From Tubiluchus corallicola (taxonomy: Eukaryota > Priapulida > Priapulimorpha > Priapulimorphida > Tubiluchidae), in assembly GCA_030141605.1 (NCBI GenBank), contig JAQGDQ010000226.1, positions 244,001 to 308,000 on the forward strand: a stretch of 64,000 bases of DNA, read 5' to 3'. The notes beneath the pieces are model-generated. The model was not told where the DNA came from, searched no databases, and worked only from the letters and a program-made list of their open reading frames with translations. Of this stretch, positions 51,729 to 64,000 are shown piece after piece (the first letter of the stretch is position 1; each line of letters opens with the position of its first letter). Position numbers and translations under genes: made by a program.

Positions 51729-52538
51729 CCGTCCAGTTCCGCGCATCATCGTCGCCATGACCAGAAGCAGAAATTTTTGCAAAATGTGATCATCTAATAT
51801 GTTCTACACAAAGCAAGCGCTTTCTTAAGGAATTCGTTCCATCTGCAGGCCAGATCTAACAGAGATGAGAAGTGTTTCGGATTTACTTTTCACAAGCTGA
51901 TGTTTTTGTTAGATTTATCTTAATCGTGTGACTATTGCACTGATCAAAAGCAAAAAATCGTGCAAATCATGTAAACTGAGAACCTTTCTTTTGAAAAATG
52001 CTTTTAATTGTCATATTTTAAAATATGCAACTAGATTTCACATTCTCTGAAGTATTGCTAAAGTTTCTTATGGGACTGGAATGTTTAATTTGCAGCACCC
52101 CTCGAATTTCTCTCTTACTTAGGGCCCTAGTATTCACCTTGCATAGTATCCATCATAGATTTTTTGTTTAACTACTTACCAGATGACAGAGTAATATATA
52201 ATGTTTCCCAAAGTTCATTGTAAAAGATTTCAATGTTATTTTATTAATGGTGGGTGGTAACTCGTTGTACCTGTAGTTCACTGTTACAAGCATTTGTGCC
52301 TGTGTTAATGTCATACATATAGAACTTGTTTTTGTTAAGTTAATCTGTTTATTTTATTTGCTTAATACTTTGCAATTGTAAAATAGTCATTAGGATCTCT
52401 TAAATTTTATTTGGAAAAACGTGATCAGCCATGCCTTGTATGCCAATTACTACTTATAGAGTTTCTATTAACAAATTTATCGTAAATATGTGACTTAAGT
52501 TATTTAATAGCCATTTCGCTCGCAGAAGAATGCCAGTG
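51729..52538. other. GGT 3' region, no further gene seen
   Basis: AT-rich sequence without open frames of interest; likely 3' UTR then intergenic. Confidence 0.4.
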
Positions 52539-53257
52539 CAGTAAGTCCTCGCTCAATGACGTTAATGCGTTCCAGCAAAAGGTGACAGCAAGCGAAACAT
52601 TGTTAAACGAAACCAAAACTTTCAGAGGAAGTAATGTAAGTGAACTGAGATACGTTCTAGAACCAAAAATCAATGCATCAATGCTGCTCTAAACACATAT
52701 AAATTAAATGTTTTATGAGTTTTATTCATATTTCTACTGATTAATTTTTCCTATTTGCTTAAACCACCAATCTTTCTTACCAGGATCTAGCTAGACTTCT
52801 CCTCCCGTGTCTAAACACTGCATGTTAAACACTAGGTAGTGAAAGCCAATCCCTGCATGGAGCGAACTTCAGACAATGTCACGTAGTACTAATCTGGTTG
52901 TCATAGCAACAGGTTACCGACAATATTCCTTGGCATGAAGTTTAAATTCGGGTGTCGCTTGATGCAAACAGTTACAATTTAGTACGTAAGCAGTCGTGAA
53001 GCAAAAACATTATAATAATTGTACTGTTTTTCGTTACTAATGTGTTTTTAGAACAGAATAATGCAATATGTACCATTTTAGCACTTCAAATTAGGTAAAA
53101 AAAGTTGTTGATAAGATAAAAAAAACGGCTGGGAGCAAAATAAAAAATCTTTGTTGAAACAAAACAGTGCGTCATTAAGTGAGAAAAGGTGTCAAACGTT
53201 CAGCGTCGTTAAAACGAAACGTCGCTAAACGGGGCGTCGTTAAACGAGAACTTACTG
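52539..53257. mobile_element. Tigger/pogo-like nonautonomous element (MITE), 719 bp
   Basis: Left end CAGTAAGTCCTCGCTCAATG; right end, on the other strand, CAGTAAGTTCTCGTTTAACG. These terminal inverted repeats, rich in CGTT/AACG, resemble those of Tigger/pogo elements. No transposase frame inside. The right flank begins TA; the left flank does not clearly show the expected TA, so the target duplication is unconfirmed. Confidence 0.65.
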
Positions 53258-53495
53258 TATTGTTCATTGTTTTCTGTAGTCAAGTGGCTCCCTGTCACTA
53301 CAGCCATTTCGATTGTCTCAGATTCATGTAGTTCTACATGTATAATCAATCTACTATTACGTCTACTACTACATACAGCTACTGTTCACGTGCATCATTT
53401 TAAATTTCCACTTGATTTGCAAATTTATTTTAAAAATGATAACTTATCATGATGGAAAGAGCCCATAACCATTGTGGTCGTTGATCCCTGGTAGT
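53258..53495. other. Unassigned DNA
   Basis: Nothing recognised. Confidence 0.3.
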
Positions 53496-53702
53496 ATGTT
53501 GGTAGCATGGTTATTTCCGTGCACATTGTGTCATATCCTTGTCAGTAGTATGGTTATTTGCGTGTGCATCGTGTCAGATCCCTGTCGGTAGTATGGTTAT
53601 TTGTGTGCACATCATCTCATGTCCATGTTAGTAGTATTGTTATTTGTGCTCACATCATGTCAGTAGTATAGTTATTTGGCGTGCGCATCACGTCTTTGTC
53701 AG
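53496..53702. repeat. Imperfect about 43-bp repeat, five units
   Basis: Copies of GTAGTATGGTTATTTG followed by GTGCACATC-like and GTCATGTCC-like segments; spacing varies and the last two units are shortened. Confidence 0.75.
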
Positions 53703-54989
53703 ATTTTAATACTGCAAGGGCAAATTTAGAATACAGATATGACAAGGAAAAAGATGACTGTCAGATAGAGGCAGTTTTCTGCAACTTTGCCATACGGGGT
53801 GCACTGAATATTTTTACCAGTGGGACTAAGAATCATGAGCAAACCAAGTCCTTGACTACCCTTGACTTTCTGGCAGCTATATGCTGAAGAAGAAAAATTA
53901 TTTCAGGTGTTCTGCAACCTAATTGTTTCGTTTTTTACTATTTTTGTTCACAATAATCTTAAAAATCGTGAAAACTCTTACCTGCCAATTTGCCATTTGT
54001 GAGCAAAAGTTGAGAGCAAAATTTGCATTTGAGAGGTAACAAAGGTCAAAATTAAGATCACAAGGTCAGTGTTAGTGTCAAATCACCTGATTACATTTCC
54101 TTTTCTACATGTAAATAATGAGAGTCTTTCTCAGATTACAGGCTTTTATTATTTGCAGTTATAATAATATTATTGTTATATAATTTTTGTATATAAAACT
54201 ATTATTGGATACTAAAAGAGACAGCTAAACTATACGGGTTTTGATAAAGTAGTTTCCATTATACCGAAGCTTTGGATATAAGTCAATGTAATATTATATC
54301 ATGATACATAGTTAATAATTTATCTCAATATACTGCTTTGGCATATCTTTATTTTTCAAAAATGCGTAATGTTTTTTGATAGAATAAACTTGTACTTTAA
54401 CCTGACCTATTTTAATCTGGATGCTGAAGAAAAGATAAAGACTGAGTGAACTTCTGAAAATGTTTCATACATTTTACTGGTTTATAAGTTTGTAATTTAT
54501 AGTTACAATTTCAAACTGTTTTCTACGCATTCTGGCAAGCTAGTGGCAGCTAAAGACAAAGGAGCTTTATTGCTGGTACAATTTGAATTGTCCTAAGTGT
54601 GGAAAACCTGTAACCTCCCTTCAGTTGAAGCCAAGATGAGGTTTATTAAATTTAATAAATCATAGGGTTTTGTAATTTGTATTGGTTAATAAGAAATATG
54701 TCAACTTCCCCGGGATCATGAGTATCCTGCTCATTTGAGCCATCAGAATTTGGTGTTTAGCTAAAATGTAATAGTTAAGTGTATGATCTCCATATTTTTA
54801 CTGTGACTACTTAAACTTGTTAAGCACAAGCTCTGTATATACTATTTACACTTGTTTCTGTTAATATGTGGAGCAGTGACCAATATGTTGTTGTTTCTAA
54901 TAAAATGATGTTTTTGTATATTAGATATGGCAATGTGTTTGTTGTATTAATGTTTCTTTAAACAAATACTCGTGTTTTTTTAAATTATG
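53703..54989. other. Unassigned AT-rich DNA
   Basis: No gene supported; an open frame at 53681-53887 has no recognisable feature. Confidence 0.4.
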
Positions 54990-55600
54990 ATACTTTTTAA
55001 ACTACGGTTTCACTAATTACAGTTGCCGTTGTTGTTATAGTTTTTTTATTATTATAGTTACTAATGCAATTATAGTTATTGTTATTATTGTAATTATAGT
55101 TTCTCACACAATTATAGTTATTGTTATTATTATTATAGTTATAGTTACTAATACAATTATAGTTATTGTTATTTTTATTATAGTTATAGTTATTTTTATA
55201 ATTATAGTTATAGTCACTAATACAATTATAGTTATACTTGCTCATACAATTACAGTTATTATTATTATTATTATTATAGATATAGTTACTAATACAATTA
55301 TAGTCATTGTTATTTTTATTATAGTTATAGTTATTTTTATAATTATAGTTACTAATACAATTATAGTTATTGCTATTATTATAGTTATAGCTATAATTAT
55401 AGTTATACTTGCTCATACAATTACAGTTATTATTATTATTATTATTATTATTATAGTTACTAATACAATTATAGTTATTGTTATATTTATTATAGTTATA
55501 GGTATTTTTATAATTATAGTTATAGTTACTACTACAATCATAGTTATTGTTATTATTATTATAGTTATAGTTACATTTATTGTTTTGGTTATACTTTGTA
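54990..55600. repeat. Low-complexity ATTATAGTTA/ATACAATTATAG repeat
   Basis: Irregular repetition of ACTAATACAATTATAGTTAT and TTATTATTATAG motifs. The Asn/Tyr-only frame on the minus strand is an artefact of composition. Confidence 0.9.
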
Positions 55601-55852
55601 TTACAGCTGCCTATTATGGTTACATCGTAGTCATAGTTACAATCATCTGTTATAGGTTTTACTTACGTCGCCTGCATAGCGTGCTCTACTAAAATGTTTA
55701 AACTTTATAGGTTATGTTGCCTGATGTACCAAAATGCAGTATTGCCCCCTGAGATCGCCATCATTGGATCACATCTATATGGATGATCGGTCTGATATAA
55801 TATGATTTGATATGATATGATACTTATTGATGATATATGTGGAGATTTGAAG

Positions 55853-56195
55853 TGACATCAGTAAAACACAGCAGCTCTTTATCAATATTCAAGTCTAAAT
55901 TTAAAAAAAACATTTAATGACTCGTTTTGAATATCCGACATACGAACACGATGATACTTACTCAAATCGTAATTTCATTTTTCCTAGACCTTACTAAACT
56001 AGTTTATATTTTATTTTTGAATTTCTAGTTGCACTTATAGTTTAGCTTGCACCAGACGCATTTGCCCAGAACAGTGTATGTTTTTATATGAACTAACACT
56101 GATTGTCTGTCTTTTATTATGATGGTCAATGTTTTTAAAATGGCAAATAAAGATTTTACTACTACTACTGCTACTGCTGCTACTACTCCTACTAT

Positions 56196-56267
<72 letters not shown>

Positions 56268-56268
56268 A
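55853..56268 (+). mobile_element. Non-LTR element 3' end with (TAC)n tail, plus strand
   Basis: Ends ATGGCAAATAAAGATTTTAC and then a (TAC)n run (56155-56268), like the 3' terminus of a LINE or SINE with microsatellite tail. Its reverse complement is at 57139-57470. No coding sequence in this part. Confidence 0.6.
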
Positions 56269-57138
56269 TTTTCTCACTTCTTTCATGGGGTATTCGGTTC
56301 GAGTGCTCAAAATTTTTGCCCTTAGTTTCTCTCTCTACATCAAACGACTCTGTACTCAAGCCTGGCCATCGTACTTTCTCTGGGAATTCAAGATGCCGTA
56401 ATTCATACGATTAAGTTCCATTTTTTCTTGATAATTAATATTTATCAGTGCTTTATTTTTTGTGATAAGACCATGATTTAGGCTGGTTGAATCCTTTACT
56501 GTTTTGCTGCCATCTATTGAGTGCTTTATACATTAATGTGGCTGTTTTTAATTGATGATCAGCTGTCATTGTTCCGTCACATAAATTTTTAACATGCAAA
56601 AGTTTTTCGGCCATAACTTGAAAACTACTAAAATTATCAACTTTAACTTGCACATCCAAAAGTTAACGTATTGTAATATCTTATTGTGAAATTTCAACCT
56701 TATAGAGCACCTGCTTTTAATATTATTGAAATTTCGGCTCACTTTTCTGCGCCACCAGATATATACATATTTAGATTCGATTTTTTAGATTTAATATTTT
56801 ATTTCAAACTTTACAAAGTTCATATACACATCACAAATTAATACAAATAATACAATAAATCATGACACACAACAATAACACAAATAACAATTAACGATAT
56901 AACAAACTACGCCAATGACGTCTAATTACAGAAGTAAAGTTTACATCACTGTTTAAAATGTTCTTGCATATAAAATTTTCACTGTTATTCAGCCTGACGT
57001 ATAAACTGTATGCACATTTTCTGTGAGTAACATCAAAATAAATAATATTAATATGAAAAGTCATATGAAAAGTTAAACAGCTTCCGTGTTGATACATTAC
57101 ATGCAACCTTGAGTTTGCTAAGATTGTAAGAATAAAAA
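56269..57138. other. Spacer between the opposed element ends
   Basis: No clear gene. The minus-strand frame reading from the (GTA)n tract (about 56895-57120) might be part of a LINE but shows no motif I can name. Confidence 0.35.
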
Positions 57139-57191
<53 letters not shown>

Positions 57192-57470
57192 AAATCTTTA
57201 TTTGCCATTTTAAATCATTGACCTTAAATCAGTGTTAGTTCATATAAAAAACATACACTGTGCTGGGCAAATGCGTCTGGTGCAAGCTAAATTATAAGTG
57301 CAACTGGAAATTCAAAAATAAAATATAAACTAGTTTAGTAAGGTCTAGGAAATTATGATTTGAGTAAGTATCATCGTGTTCGTATGTCGGATATTCAAAA
57401 CGAGTCATTAAATGTTTTTTTTAATTTAGACTTGAATATTGATAAAGAGCTGCTGTGTTTTAGTGATGTC
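57139..57470 (-). mobile_element. Second copy of the same element 3' end, minus strand
   Basis: (GTA)n at 57139-57190, then AAAATCTTTATTTGCCATTT and about 280 bp matching 55853-56150 in reverse complement with scattered differences. The two tails face each other, 870 bp apart. Confidence 0.6.
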
Positions 57471-58785
57471 GCTAATGAATTCGAAAGTTGTATTGCTTGC
57501 TTAGTAATGGACTTCTTTCCATATTGATTGTTCGTTCTATTGTTTTAAATGTCTCTATAATTTATGCACGTTTAATTACAGTTACACTTCAGAATCGTGT
57601 ACCGCCATAACCTCTTTGATATTGTGATTATTTTCATCCAGCACTAAATAAGTCAAACCTAGACTGACCTTATTATTGCTCTATTGTAAAGCAGTTGTAA
57701 AATCTTCGTCCACAATCCTGCAATGTTTCACACGATTTATCGCTGATAACGCAAGTTTATCGTCCATAAACTTGAGAAAGTACTGAATTATATCGTTCTT
57801 ATGCACCGAAGTATTTTTCCACATTCATTTTTCTTACGAAGTTGAGATGTTAGTGCCTATTATACAAATAAATATGAACAGAGGTGATGAAATTGCCTAT
57901 GCACAGACCACCAAAGTGTGGAGTTAATTCTTTTATGCGGACCTAGTATATCTTGGATGTATTCTTGTCGTGTCGTGATGTGAAAAATGATGACCCAACA
58001 AAAGTTAATTGGGTATGCAATGCATGAAGCTACAACGTATAAACTATTCTCAGGTCACAGAACTAGTTTAGCGACCGTAAGTTGCTATAAAATAATAGAA
58101 AGACGCTTCCTGAGTGTTGGCACCCGTAAGATGGAGCAAAGGTCAACAAGCTACTAGGCGTAACTAGAAAAGTCACACCTCTGGTCCTGGCCGAATCCTT
58201 ACCCGTGCCAGATCCTTACCCACTCAGAAGCTGCAGCGGTGACGTCATGCTTTCATTACCTTCACCGGCCTAAAGTTTGAAATAGGCTCGGATGTGCTGT
58301 AAGCTCGAGAAACAATAATATTTACAACATGGTCCAGATTAGCGTGTCAAAATCAGACGCATTTGTTTATTGAAAAAAAGCAACAAGGCGGTTATACAAT
58401 AAACATTGCGTTTTTACAAGTGGTTACACTATTAGTTCGGCAGGAGCCAGTATACAAAAGTACGTCGTTATTATATTTACTCAACTTTAAAACAGTTGAA
58501 TAACAAGAAATAAGATACCTGTAAATGATGCAAAATCACACCAAGTTTTGTTTACAATTCGGTCTGCTACAAGTGTTCATATAAGTGTTTTGCAGTATTT
58601 ACAATAACATTGTTTTGCCACACAGAAAAGCTTTTGTGTGAACTGTAAAATTATTGTAGAGTCCTGCTTTTACATACCCCGACTGGTGTGCGTGTTTAAG
58701 GCCATTCAGCTGGATGTTGTACGATGCTGCCATCTGGCAACGAGAATAATACGAAAACAATTTACACTTCCTTTAATCTCTGTAA
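57471..58785. other. Unassigned DNA
   Basis: No gene supported. One TGACGTCA site near 58241. Confidence 0.35.
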
Positions 58786-58923
58786 CCAACACAATAAACA
58801 TATATAAAACCAACACAATAAACATATATAAAACCAACACAATAAACATATATAAAACCAACACAATAAACGTATATAAAACCAACACAATAAACATATA
58901 TAAAACCAACACAATAAACATAT
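58786..58923. repeat. 24-bp tandem repeat, about six units
   Basis: Unit CCAACACAATAAACATATAT plus AAAA. The array ends exactly where the LTR element begins, within a unit. Confidence 0.9.
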
Positions 58924-59267
58924 TGTTACGGAGACACCTGTGTCGGGTCAGTTGTAGGGCCCTCTACACGCCCTGCTTCCACGTCAGCAGCGACTCACCC
59001 CTTTCTTGTAGGTCCAGACGTCTTGTTTAGGCCTACACGTGGTGTGAGAAGCCAGCTGACCTGGAATGCCAGTATAAAAGCGTGTAGAGGTCACTACAGC
59101 CTTGATTTCTGACACAGGTGCTCCTCGGGTGTAGTGCTGTTACTAGTGTAGAGTTAGTTAGTTATTTTTGTGCACATGTATTTTTTGGTTCCTTATTTTT
59201 AATAAACTCCGTACTGTGTAGTTTTTGTGTATTTTGCTTTATGAGAGTTGGATGACACGCTATAACA
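58924..59267 (+). repeat. 5' LTR of the retrotransposon
   Basis: Starts TGTTACGGAGACACC and probably ends CTATAACA. TATAAAAG near 59073 and AATAAA near 59201 give the expected U3-R-U5 order. The 3' border and primer-binding site just after it (GGTGTAAGG) do not match a tRNA I can name, so the end is approximate. Confidence 0.7.
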
Positions 59268-59352
59268 GGTGTAAGGTAATAATTTGTAGACATTAATTTA
59301 GCTAATTAACATTAACATTTGTAATTAATTATTGGTTGCACAACGATTATAA

Positions 59353-61074
59353 ATGTATCTTCATGATGCGAAATATCAGGACCGCCATGCCATCTTGGAG
59401 TTCGACCCCCTGGGTCGAATCCAGTCCACTGGTGTCGCAGAAGTGGATAAAGAACATTCTCACCCACACCCTGCTCAAAGTTTTTTTGATGATGATGTGG
59501 CTTCTCAGGCTTCTTCCTGGGTAAGCTCTTTAGAGCGTTGTTCTGCTGGCCCTGTTGTCAATTGTGTCCCCCCAAGCGTAATTTCACATCCTGATAATAA
59601 ACTAGGTCAGACAAATTCATTTCTGTCTACTAATGCTAACCTTGATCGCGTACTTGGTCAACGCGAAAATTCAGGCTTCAATTCTGCCAGTCCCAGTAAT
59701 CAAAATTTAGCTGTAGAATTGCAAAATTTGTCATCGCGTTGTGATTCCCAGTTTAAAGATTTGAGTTGTGCAGTGGCTGCGCTTTCTCAAGCGGTCACTA
59801 GCTTAGCAAAGAATTTTTCTGAACGCTGTGACATATCGCGGCCTGAACATAGGCCTACTTCGAGTAGAAAACCTGTTTTGAATTCTACTCCAGCTAGCGA
59901 ACTGTGCCAAACTGTCGAACCCGCTGTTTGTAAACTAAATACTGAATCTCCTAAATCGTTAGTCCATTTCGCTGAAAATCATGGAAATGAGAAGTTTTCA
60001 GATTTGCCAATTCAATTTTGTACTCCCACGCATGCGCAGTCAGAAGTACCGGTTCCGAGTAGCACGTCTGTTTGTCAACATAGCTTACACACCACAAATA
60101 CTATTAGCGCGCACGAAGTGAAAAACTTACCATTTTTTGATGGGGAAACGGTCCCATGGGAAAGTTATAAAGCGCAATTTCGATTGTTAGTTGAACTTAA
60201 CGGTTGGAATAATTATGAAGCCGGTTTACGTTTAGCACTGAAACTTAAAGGGAAAGCTGTTGGGGTTCTTGAAACTTTGTCGCCTGCCCAACGCTCTGAT
60301 TATGCAATGCTATGCTCTGCTTTAAGCCGTCGATTCGGGTGTGACAATCGCGAAAGTGTATACCGCGCTCAATACAACAGCCGTTACCGTCAACCCGGCG
60401 AAGATTTGCGGCAATATGCAGATCATTTGCGTACCTTGTACCACCGTGCATACCCAGCAGTAGACTTAAATTCTGCAGAACATCAATTAGCGTTGAAGTT
60501 CATAGATGGTTTGTGTGATGTAGAACTAGCTATACACGTGCAGCAAAGCTTTCCCACGAATCTTGCTGATGCGTTGGCGTCTGCTTTGTCTATAGAATCT
60601 ATTCGTTTAACTGCAAAGCGCAGCGCTGAGCTTACGACTATTAAAACGCGCAGAACATTGACGCAGAATCAAGATCCGGGATGGAATAAAGCTCCCACCA
60701 CAGCAGAAAATTTCGAGGGTAACACAAATAATCGCGCTAAGTCTGAACTGCCAGACAATCATGTACCTACAGAAAGGATTCACGGAACAAATGATTTTGT
60801 TTGTTATTGCTGCAATGCGGTTGGTCATTTTGCAAGGAACTGTCCATTGCGTCGTAAGTCACAACAGTCTTACCCAACAAGAACATTTGATAACTCATTA
60901 TTCCGCTTATCTCAAAACTCACAGAGTAATTCGCGATTTTGCAGCCAGTCTAGACCGAGTAAAAGTAATCGAAATTATGACAACCCTCGCGGTTATACTG
61001 TGCCAGTTTCGAACTCGCAGCGCAATTGTAGAAACTCGCGCAATTCCTGTCTTCCACCTTCGCGTTTTCAGTAG
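59353..61074 (+). CDS. gag: Retrotransposon Gag polyprotein, 573 aa
   Basis: ATG 59353. The middle part (about residues 255-440) begins [18 protein letters not shown] and resembles the Ty3/gypsy capsid-like retrotransposon Gag domain. A CCHC zinc knuckle lies near the C-terminus: C484, C487, H492 and C497 (CX2CX4HX4C), followed by basic, Ser/Asn/Arg-rich sequence for RNA binding. Intact frame, stop TAG 61072-61074. Pol is in the -1 frame and already open before this stop. Confidence 0.92.
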   Translation: MYLHDAKYQDRHAILEFDPLGRIQSTGVAEVDKEHSHPHPAQSFFDDDVASQASSWVSSLERCSAGPVVNCVPPSVISHPDNKLGQTNSFLSTNANLDRVLGQRENSGFNSASPSNQNLAVELQNLSSRCDSQFKDLSCAVAALSQAVTSLAKNFSERCDISRPEHRPTSSRKPVLNSTPASELCQTVEPAVCKLNTESPKSLVHFAENHGNEKFSDLPIQFCTPTHAQSEVPVPSSTSVCQHSLHTTNTISAHEVKNLPFFDGETVPWESYKAQFRLLVELNGWNNYEAGLRLALKLKGKAVGVLETLSPAQRSDYAMLCSALSRRFGCDNRESVYRAQYNSRYRQPGEDLRQYADHLRTLYHRAYPAVDLNSAEHQLALKFIDGLCDVELAIHVQQSFPTNLADALASALSIESIRLTAKRSAELTTIKTRRTLTQNQDPGWNKAPTTAENFEGNTNNRAKSELPDNHVPTERIHGTNDFVCYCCNAVGHFARNCPLRRKSQQSYPTRTFDNSLFRLSQNSQSNSRFCSQSRPSKSNRNYDNPRGYTVPVSNSQRNCRNSRNSCLPPSRFQ

Positions 61075-64000
61075 CGGGTGGGCGGAAAAAGAGGCATCGT
61101 GCCACCCGCCAGACACAAAAGGCCTCGCACAAACTAAGCGAAACACTCCCTTCGGGTCAACCTAAGGTTGGTACTGTGCTCAGTGAATTGAATCAGGCTG
61201 CTGGTCTTTATGCTGTCGGCTCAATAGATGGCAATAAATGCCGAATACTAGTGGACACAGGGGCTACGCATACCACAGTTCGTCCTGAGCTTATAACCAA
61301 TCAGCTTGAGCCGTTGGGGTGGCAAACCGCTATAGGTGTAACCGGTGCACCTTTGCAATTACGTGGCCCAATTTCGGTTTCATTGCAACTCGGTACAATT
61401 TCTAGTACTGTGTCGGCTTGTCTAACTGGTGACCTAGCCGGAGAAGATTGCATTTTGGGCTTAGACTGGCTTCGAGAAAATAAAGCCATAGTAGACACTG
61501 GCCTAAAACGCATTATTCTTCCGGATGGCCAGTTTGTTGAGCTCACACTGCTACCTGGAGGTTGTACAGACGTGATAAACATTCGTCGTGTGACTATACC
61601 CGCGCTTTCGGAAGCCGTTATCGAAACTCAACCTGTTTTACCGTTACCGCACACATTAGGTATGGTTAGCCTTGGCAGCAAACCATTTCGGTCAGACGGT
61701 CTTTTAACTGGACGGATAACTTCGCCAGCTGGTGCTACTACAATTCGTGCCATAGTAGCAAACATAACCAACTATCCTGTTACACTCTCGGAAAAAGAAC
61801 CTGTTGGTCAATGGGAAAGCGTTAACGAAATTGTTTGTCCTATTAAACTTTCTTCAATGAAAGGTTTTCAGTCTAAACCTAAAAATGCAAGCAAAAGAGC
61901 GCTTTCTGAACCGGTGCAAAAACTTTTAAATGCTAGTAAAACTGCACTATCCAGTACGCAGTACAAGCAGTTGAAAAGCCTGTTAATCAAGTATAACGAT
62001 TTATTTTCCTCTGGAACCTATGACATTGGTCGTACAAATATTGTTCAACATCGCATTAATACAGGTACTCACCACCCTATTAAGACTCAAGCAAGGCGTC
62101 TTGGCCAGGCCCAACGCGAGGAATTAAATGCAGCAATGGATGAAATGCAGAGACAGGGAGTAATTGAACCGTCTTGCAGCCCCTGGTCTTCTGCGGTGGT
62201 CCTTGTACGAAAAAAAGATGGAGGAACGCGCTGCTGTATAGACTACAGGGCTCTCAATTCGGTTACAATCAAAGACAGCTATCCCCTGCCTCGCATTGAT
62301 GATTCAATCGATGCCCTTTCCGGTGCCAAGTGGTTCTCCACTTTAGATTTAAAATCGGGGTACCACCAGGTAGAAATGGCACGGAAGACAAAGAAAAGAC
62401 CGCATTTGTAACACACAGAGGGTTGTGGCAGTTTAAAACTCTTCCTTTTGGTCTAGTTAATGCGCCTGCTACTTTTGAACGCTTAATGGAGCAAATTTTA
62501 ACTGGCTTGCACTGGCAAACGTTGTTAATTTATTTAGATGACGTCATCGTTTTCGGGCGCACCTATGAGGAACACCTTGCTCGGTTGCAAGAAGTTTTTG
62601 AACGTTTTATGACGGCAGGCCTAAAACTCAATGCTAAAAAGTGTTTGCTAACGCAAAGAGAAGTCACGTATCTAGGACATGTTGTTAGCCATACCGGTGT
62701 ACGTACCGATCCGGCAAAAATAGAAGCCGTTGTGAATTGGCCTGAACCTAATAACGTATCTGATCTTAGAAGCTTTTTAGGCCTGTGCACATACTACCGG
62801 CGTTTCATAAAAAACTTCGCGGATATAGCGGCACCTCTGCATTTACTAACTCGCAAGCAGCAACCTTACGTTTGGCAGGCTAGCCAACAGAACGCTTTTA
62901 ATTGTTTGAAAACTTTGCTTACAAATGCGCCAGTTCTGGCCTACCCACAATTTGACACTGAATTTGTACTCGACACTGACGCGAGTAGTATAGCGATAGG
63001 CGGTGTTCTCTCACAAATTCAGGGCGACCAAGAGCGCGTGATAGCGTATTACAGCCAAATTTTATCTCCTGCAGAACGAAATTATTGCGCTACACGCCGC
63101 GAACTTCTTGCAGTGGTTAAAGCTGTGAATCACTTTCACCACTATCTTTACGGACGGCAGTTTGTTATACGTACTGACCATGCTGCTCTTCGCTGGCTGA
63201 GAACTTTGCGTAAACCAGAGGGTCAGTTAGCTCGCTGGCTTTGCAAATTAGACCAGTATGGTTACACAATAGAACATCGTGCAGGCAAAAGTCACGGAAA
63301 TGCGGACGCGCTTTCTCGTCGGCCCTGCGAAGCCAGTTGCAAACATTGTAGCAAACGAGAACCGAGTAACGTAATGCAACAAAATGCGAAAATTAATAAA
63401 ATCGGCACAACATTAAGAGATGTAAATCTTGATTTTGCTGAAGGGCAGACCAAAGACAAAGACATAGCCCCAATATTGGGATTTTTGCAAACTTCAGCCC
63501 AAAAACCTGCTTGGGAGCAAGTTTCTGCGCTAAGCCCTGAATCAAAAGCTATTTGGCACCAATGGGATGTGCTCAAAGTTGAAAACGGGGTAGTGCAGCG
63601 TAAATGGGAATCTCCAGACGGGACTGTAGTCCGTTACCAATGGCTAGTTCCTAGAGCCTTTCGTGAAAGTCTACTTACAGGGTTTCATAATAATCCTACT
63701 GCTGGTCACTTCGGCCAGAACAAAACTTTTGCCAGGCTGCGTGAGCGGTACTTCTGGCCAGGCATGCGGAAGGATATCCAGTTATGGATACGGTCATGTC
63801 GTGAATGTTGTCGGAAAAAGGGGCCCCAGCGCAAACCAAGAGCACCTTTGCAACAGTACAGGGTAGGAGCTCCTATGGAGCGCATAGCAATAGATGTAGC
63901 TGGACCTTTCCCTAAATCAGACTCGGGAAATAAGTATGTCCTGATCGCTGTAGATTATTTTACCAAATGGCCTGAAGGGTACGCCCTACCTAACCAAGAA
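61075..64000 (+). pseudogene. pol: Retrotransposon Pol (PR-RT-RH-IN), frameshifted and incomplete
   Basis: Part one runs in the -1 frame to Gag and stops at 62411. It holds an aspartic protease (VDTGATHT near 61251) and the first reverse transcriptase motifs ([30 protein letters not shown]). At about 62380 the frame shifts; part two is open from there to the window end with LPFGL(V)NAP, the YLDD box at 62530-62541, RNase H (DTDAS near 62977, TDHAALRWL), the integrase HHCC zinc finger (H-X6-H, CX2C near 63800) and the first Asp of the integrase core (IDVAGPF). No ATG begins it, so frameshift or readthrough expression is likely in active relatives. Confidence 0.9.

Larger units (their letters stand above)
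58924..64000 (+). mobile_element. Ty3/gypsy-type LTR retrotransposon, truncated by window end
   Basis: Order LTR, gag, protease, reverse transcriptase, RNase H, integrase, which is the Ty3/gypsy order. GC content is clearly higher than the surrounding DNA. The 3' LTR lies beyond the window. Pol carries a frameshift, so this copy is unlikely to move by itself. Confidence 0.92.

Noticed and set aside
53681-53887. 68-codon open frame
   Set aside because: No motif, no splice context and partly within a repeat.
54997-55416. Asn/Tyr-rich minus-strand frame of 139 codons
   Set aside because: Produced by ATTATAGTTA low-complexity DNA; no start context or conserved sequence.
56035-56401. Poly-Ser, poly-Thr and poly-Leu frames over the TAC microsatellite
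   Set aside because: Triplet microsatellite read in different frames.

Overview
This is eukaryotic, almost certainly animal, genomic DNA: AT-rich, repeat-dense, with single-exon seven-transmembrane receptor genes, spliced exons and several classes of eukaryotic transposon. The species cannot be fixed from the sequence. A marine or early-branching invertebrate is a guess, based on the lineage-specific look of the receptors.

Bases 1-49287 hold a head-to-tail array of class A (rhodopsin-like) GPCR genes, all on the + strand. I count 13 genes with intact reading frames (291-326 aa), one gene cut by the left edge, six broken genes (7637, 8294, 14865, 23454, 29087, 34878) and four short relics (11163, 33300, 39005, 47954). 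Two cassette types alternate. Type 1 genes start MNTSS or MNMNTSS; several (2569, 19216, 22240, 27996) have a TATA box about 143 bp before the ATG and a spacer with 75-bp tandem repeats. Type 2 genes start MNSTS or similar and have a conserved leader with a splice-acceptor-like TTTTCAG 130-190 bp before the ATG. Both types keep AGN in TM1, LAVTD in TM2, ERY after TM3, CWGP in TM6 and NPI(V/I)Y in TM7, but lack the usual TM3-ECL2 cysteine pair. Several genes are mosaics of the two types, and truncated half-genes recur with identical junctions, so unequal crossing-over and gene conversion appear active. A large lineage-specific receptor family, perhaps chemosensory, is the simplest reading; the ligand is unknown.

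The spacers carry six sites of the 75-bp minisatellite (one with an assembly gap), three 31-bp repeat arrays, a 2.1-kb array of a 100-bp satellite (30043-32136), a reverse-transcriptase relic, a minus-strand ORF with a GCM/WRKY-like zinc cluster, a LINE 3' end and an LTR-like block.

From 49.3 kb on, receptor genes stop. Two phase-0 exons at 51372-51728 encode the C-terminus of a gamma-glutamyltransferase; its upstream exons are not visible. A Tigger/pogo-like terminal-inverted-repeat element, AT-rich simple repeats and a pair of opposed non-LTR element 3' ends follow.

The right end (58924-64000) is a Ty3/gypsy-type LTR retrotransposon with a 5' LTR, gag, and pol in the -1 frame. Pol is broken by a frameshift inside reverse transcriptase and runs off the window within integrase.
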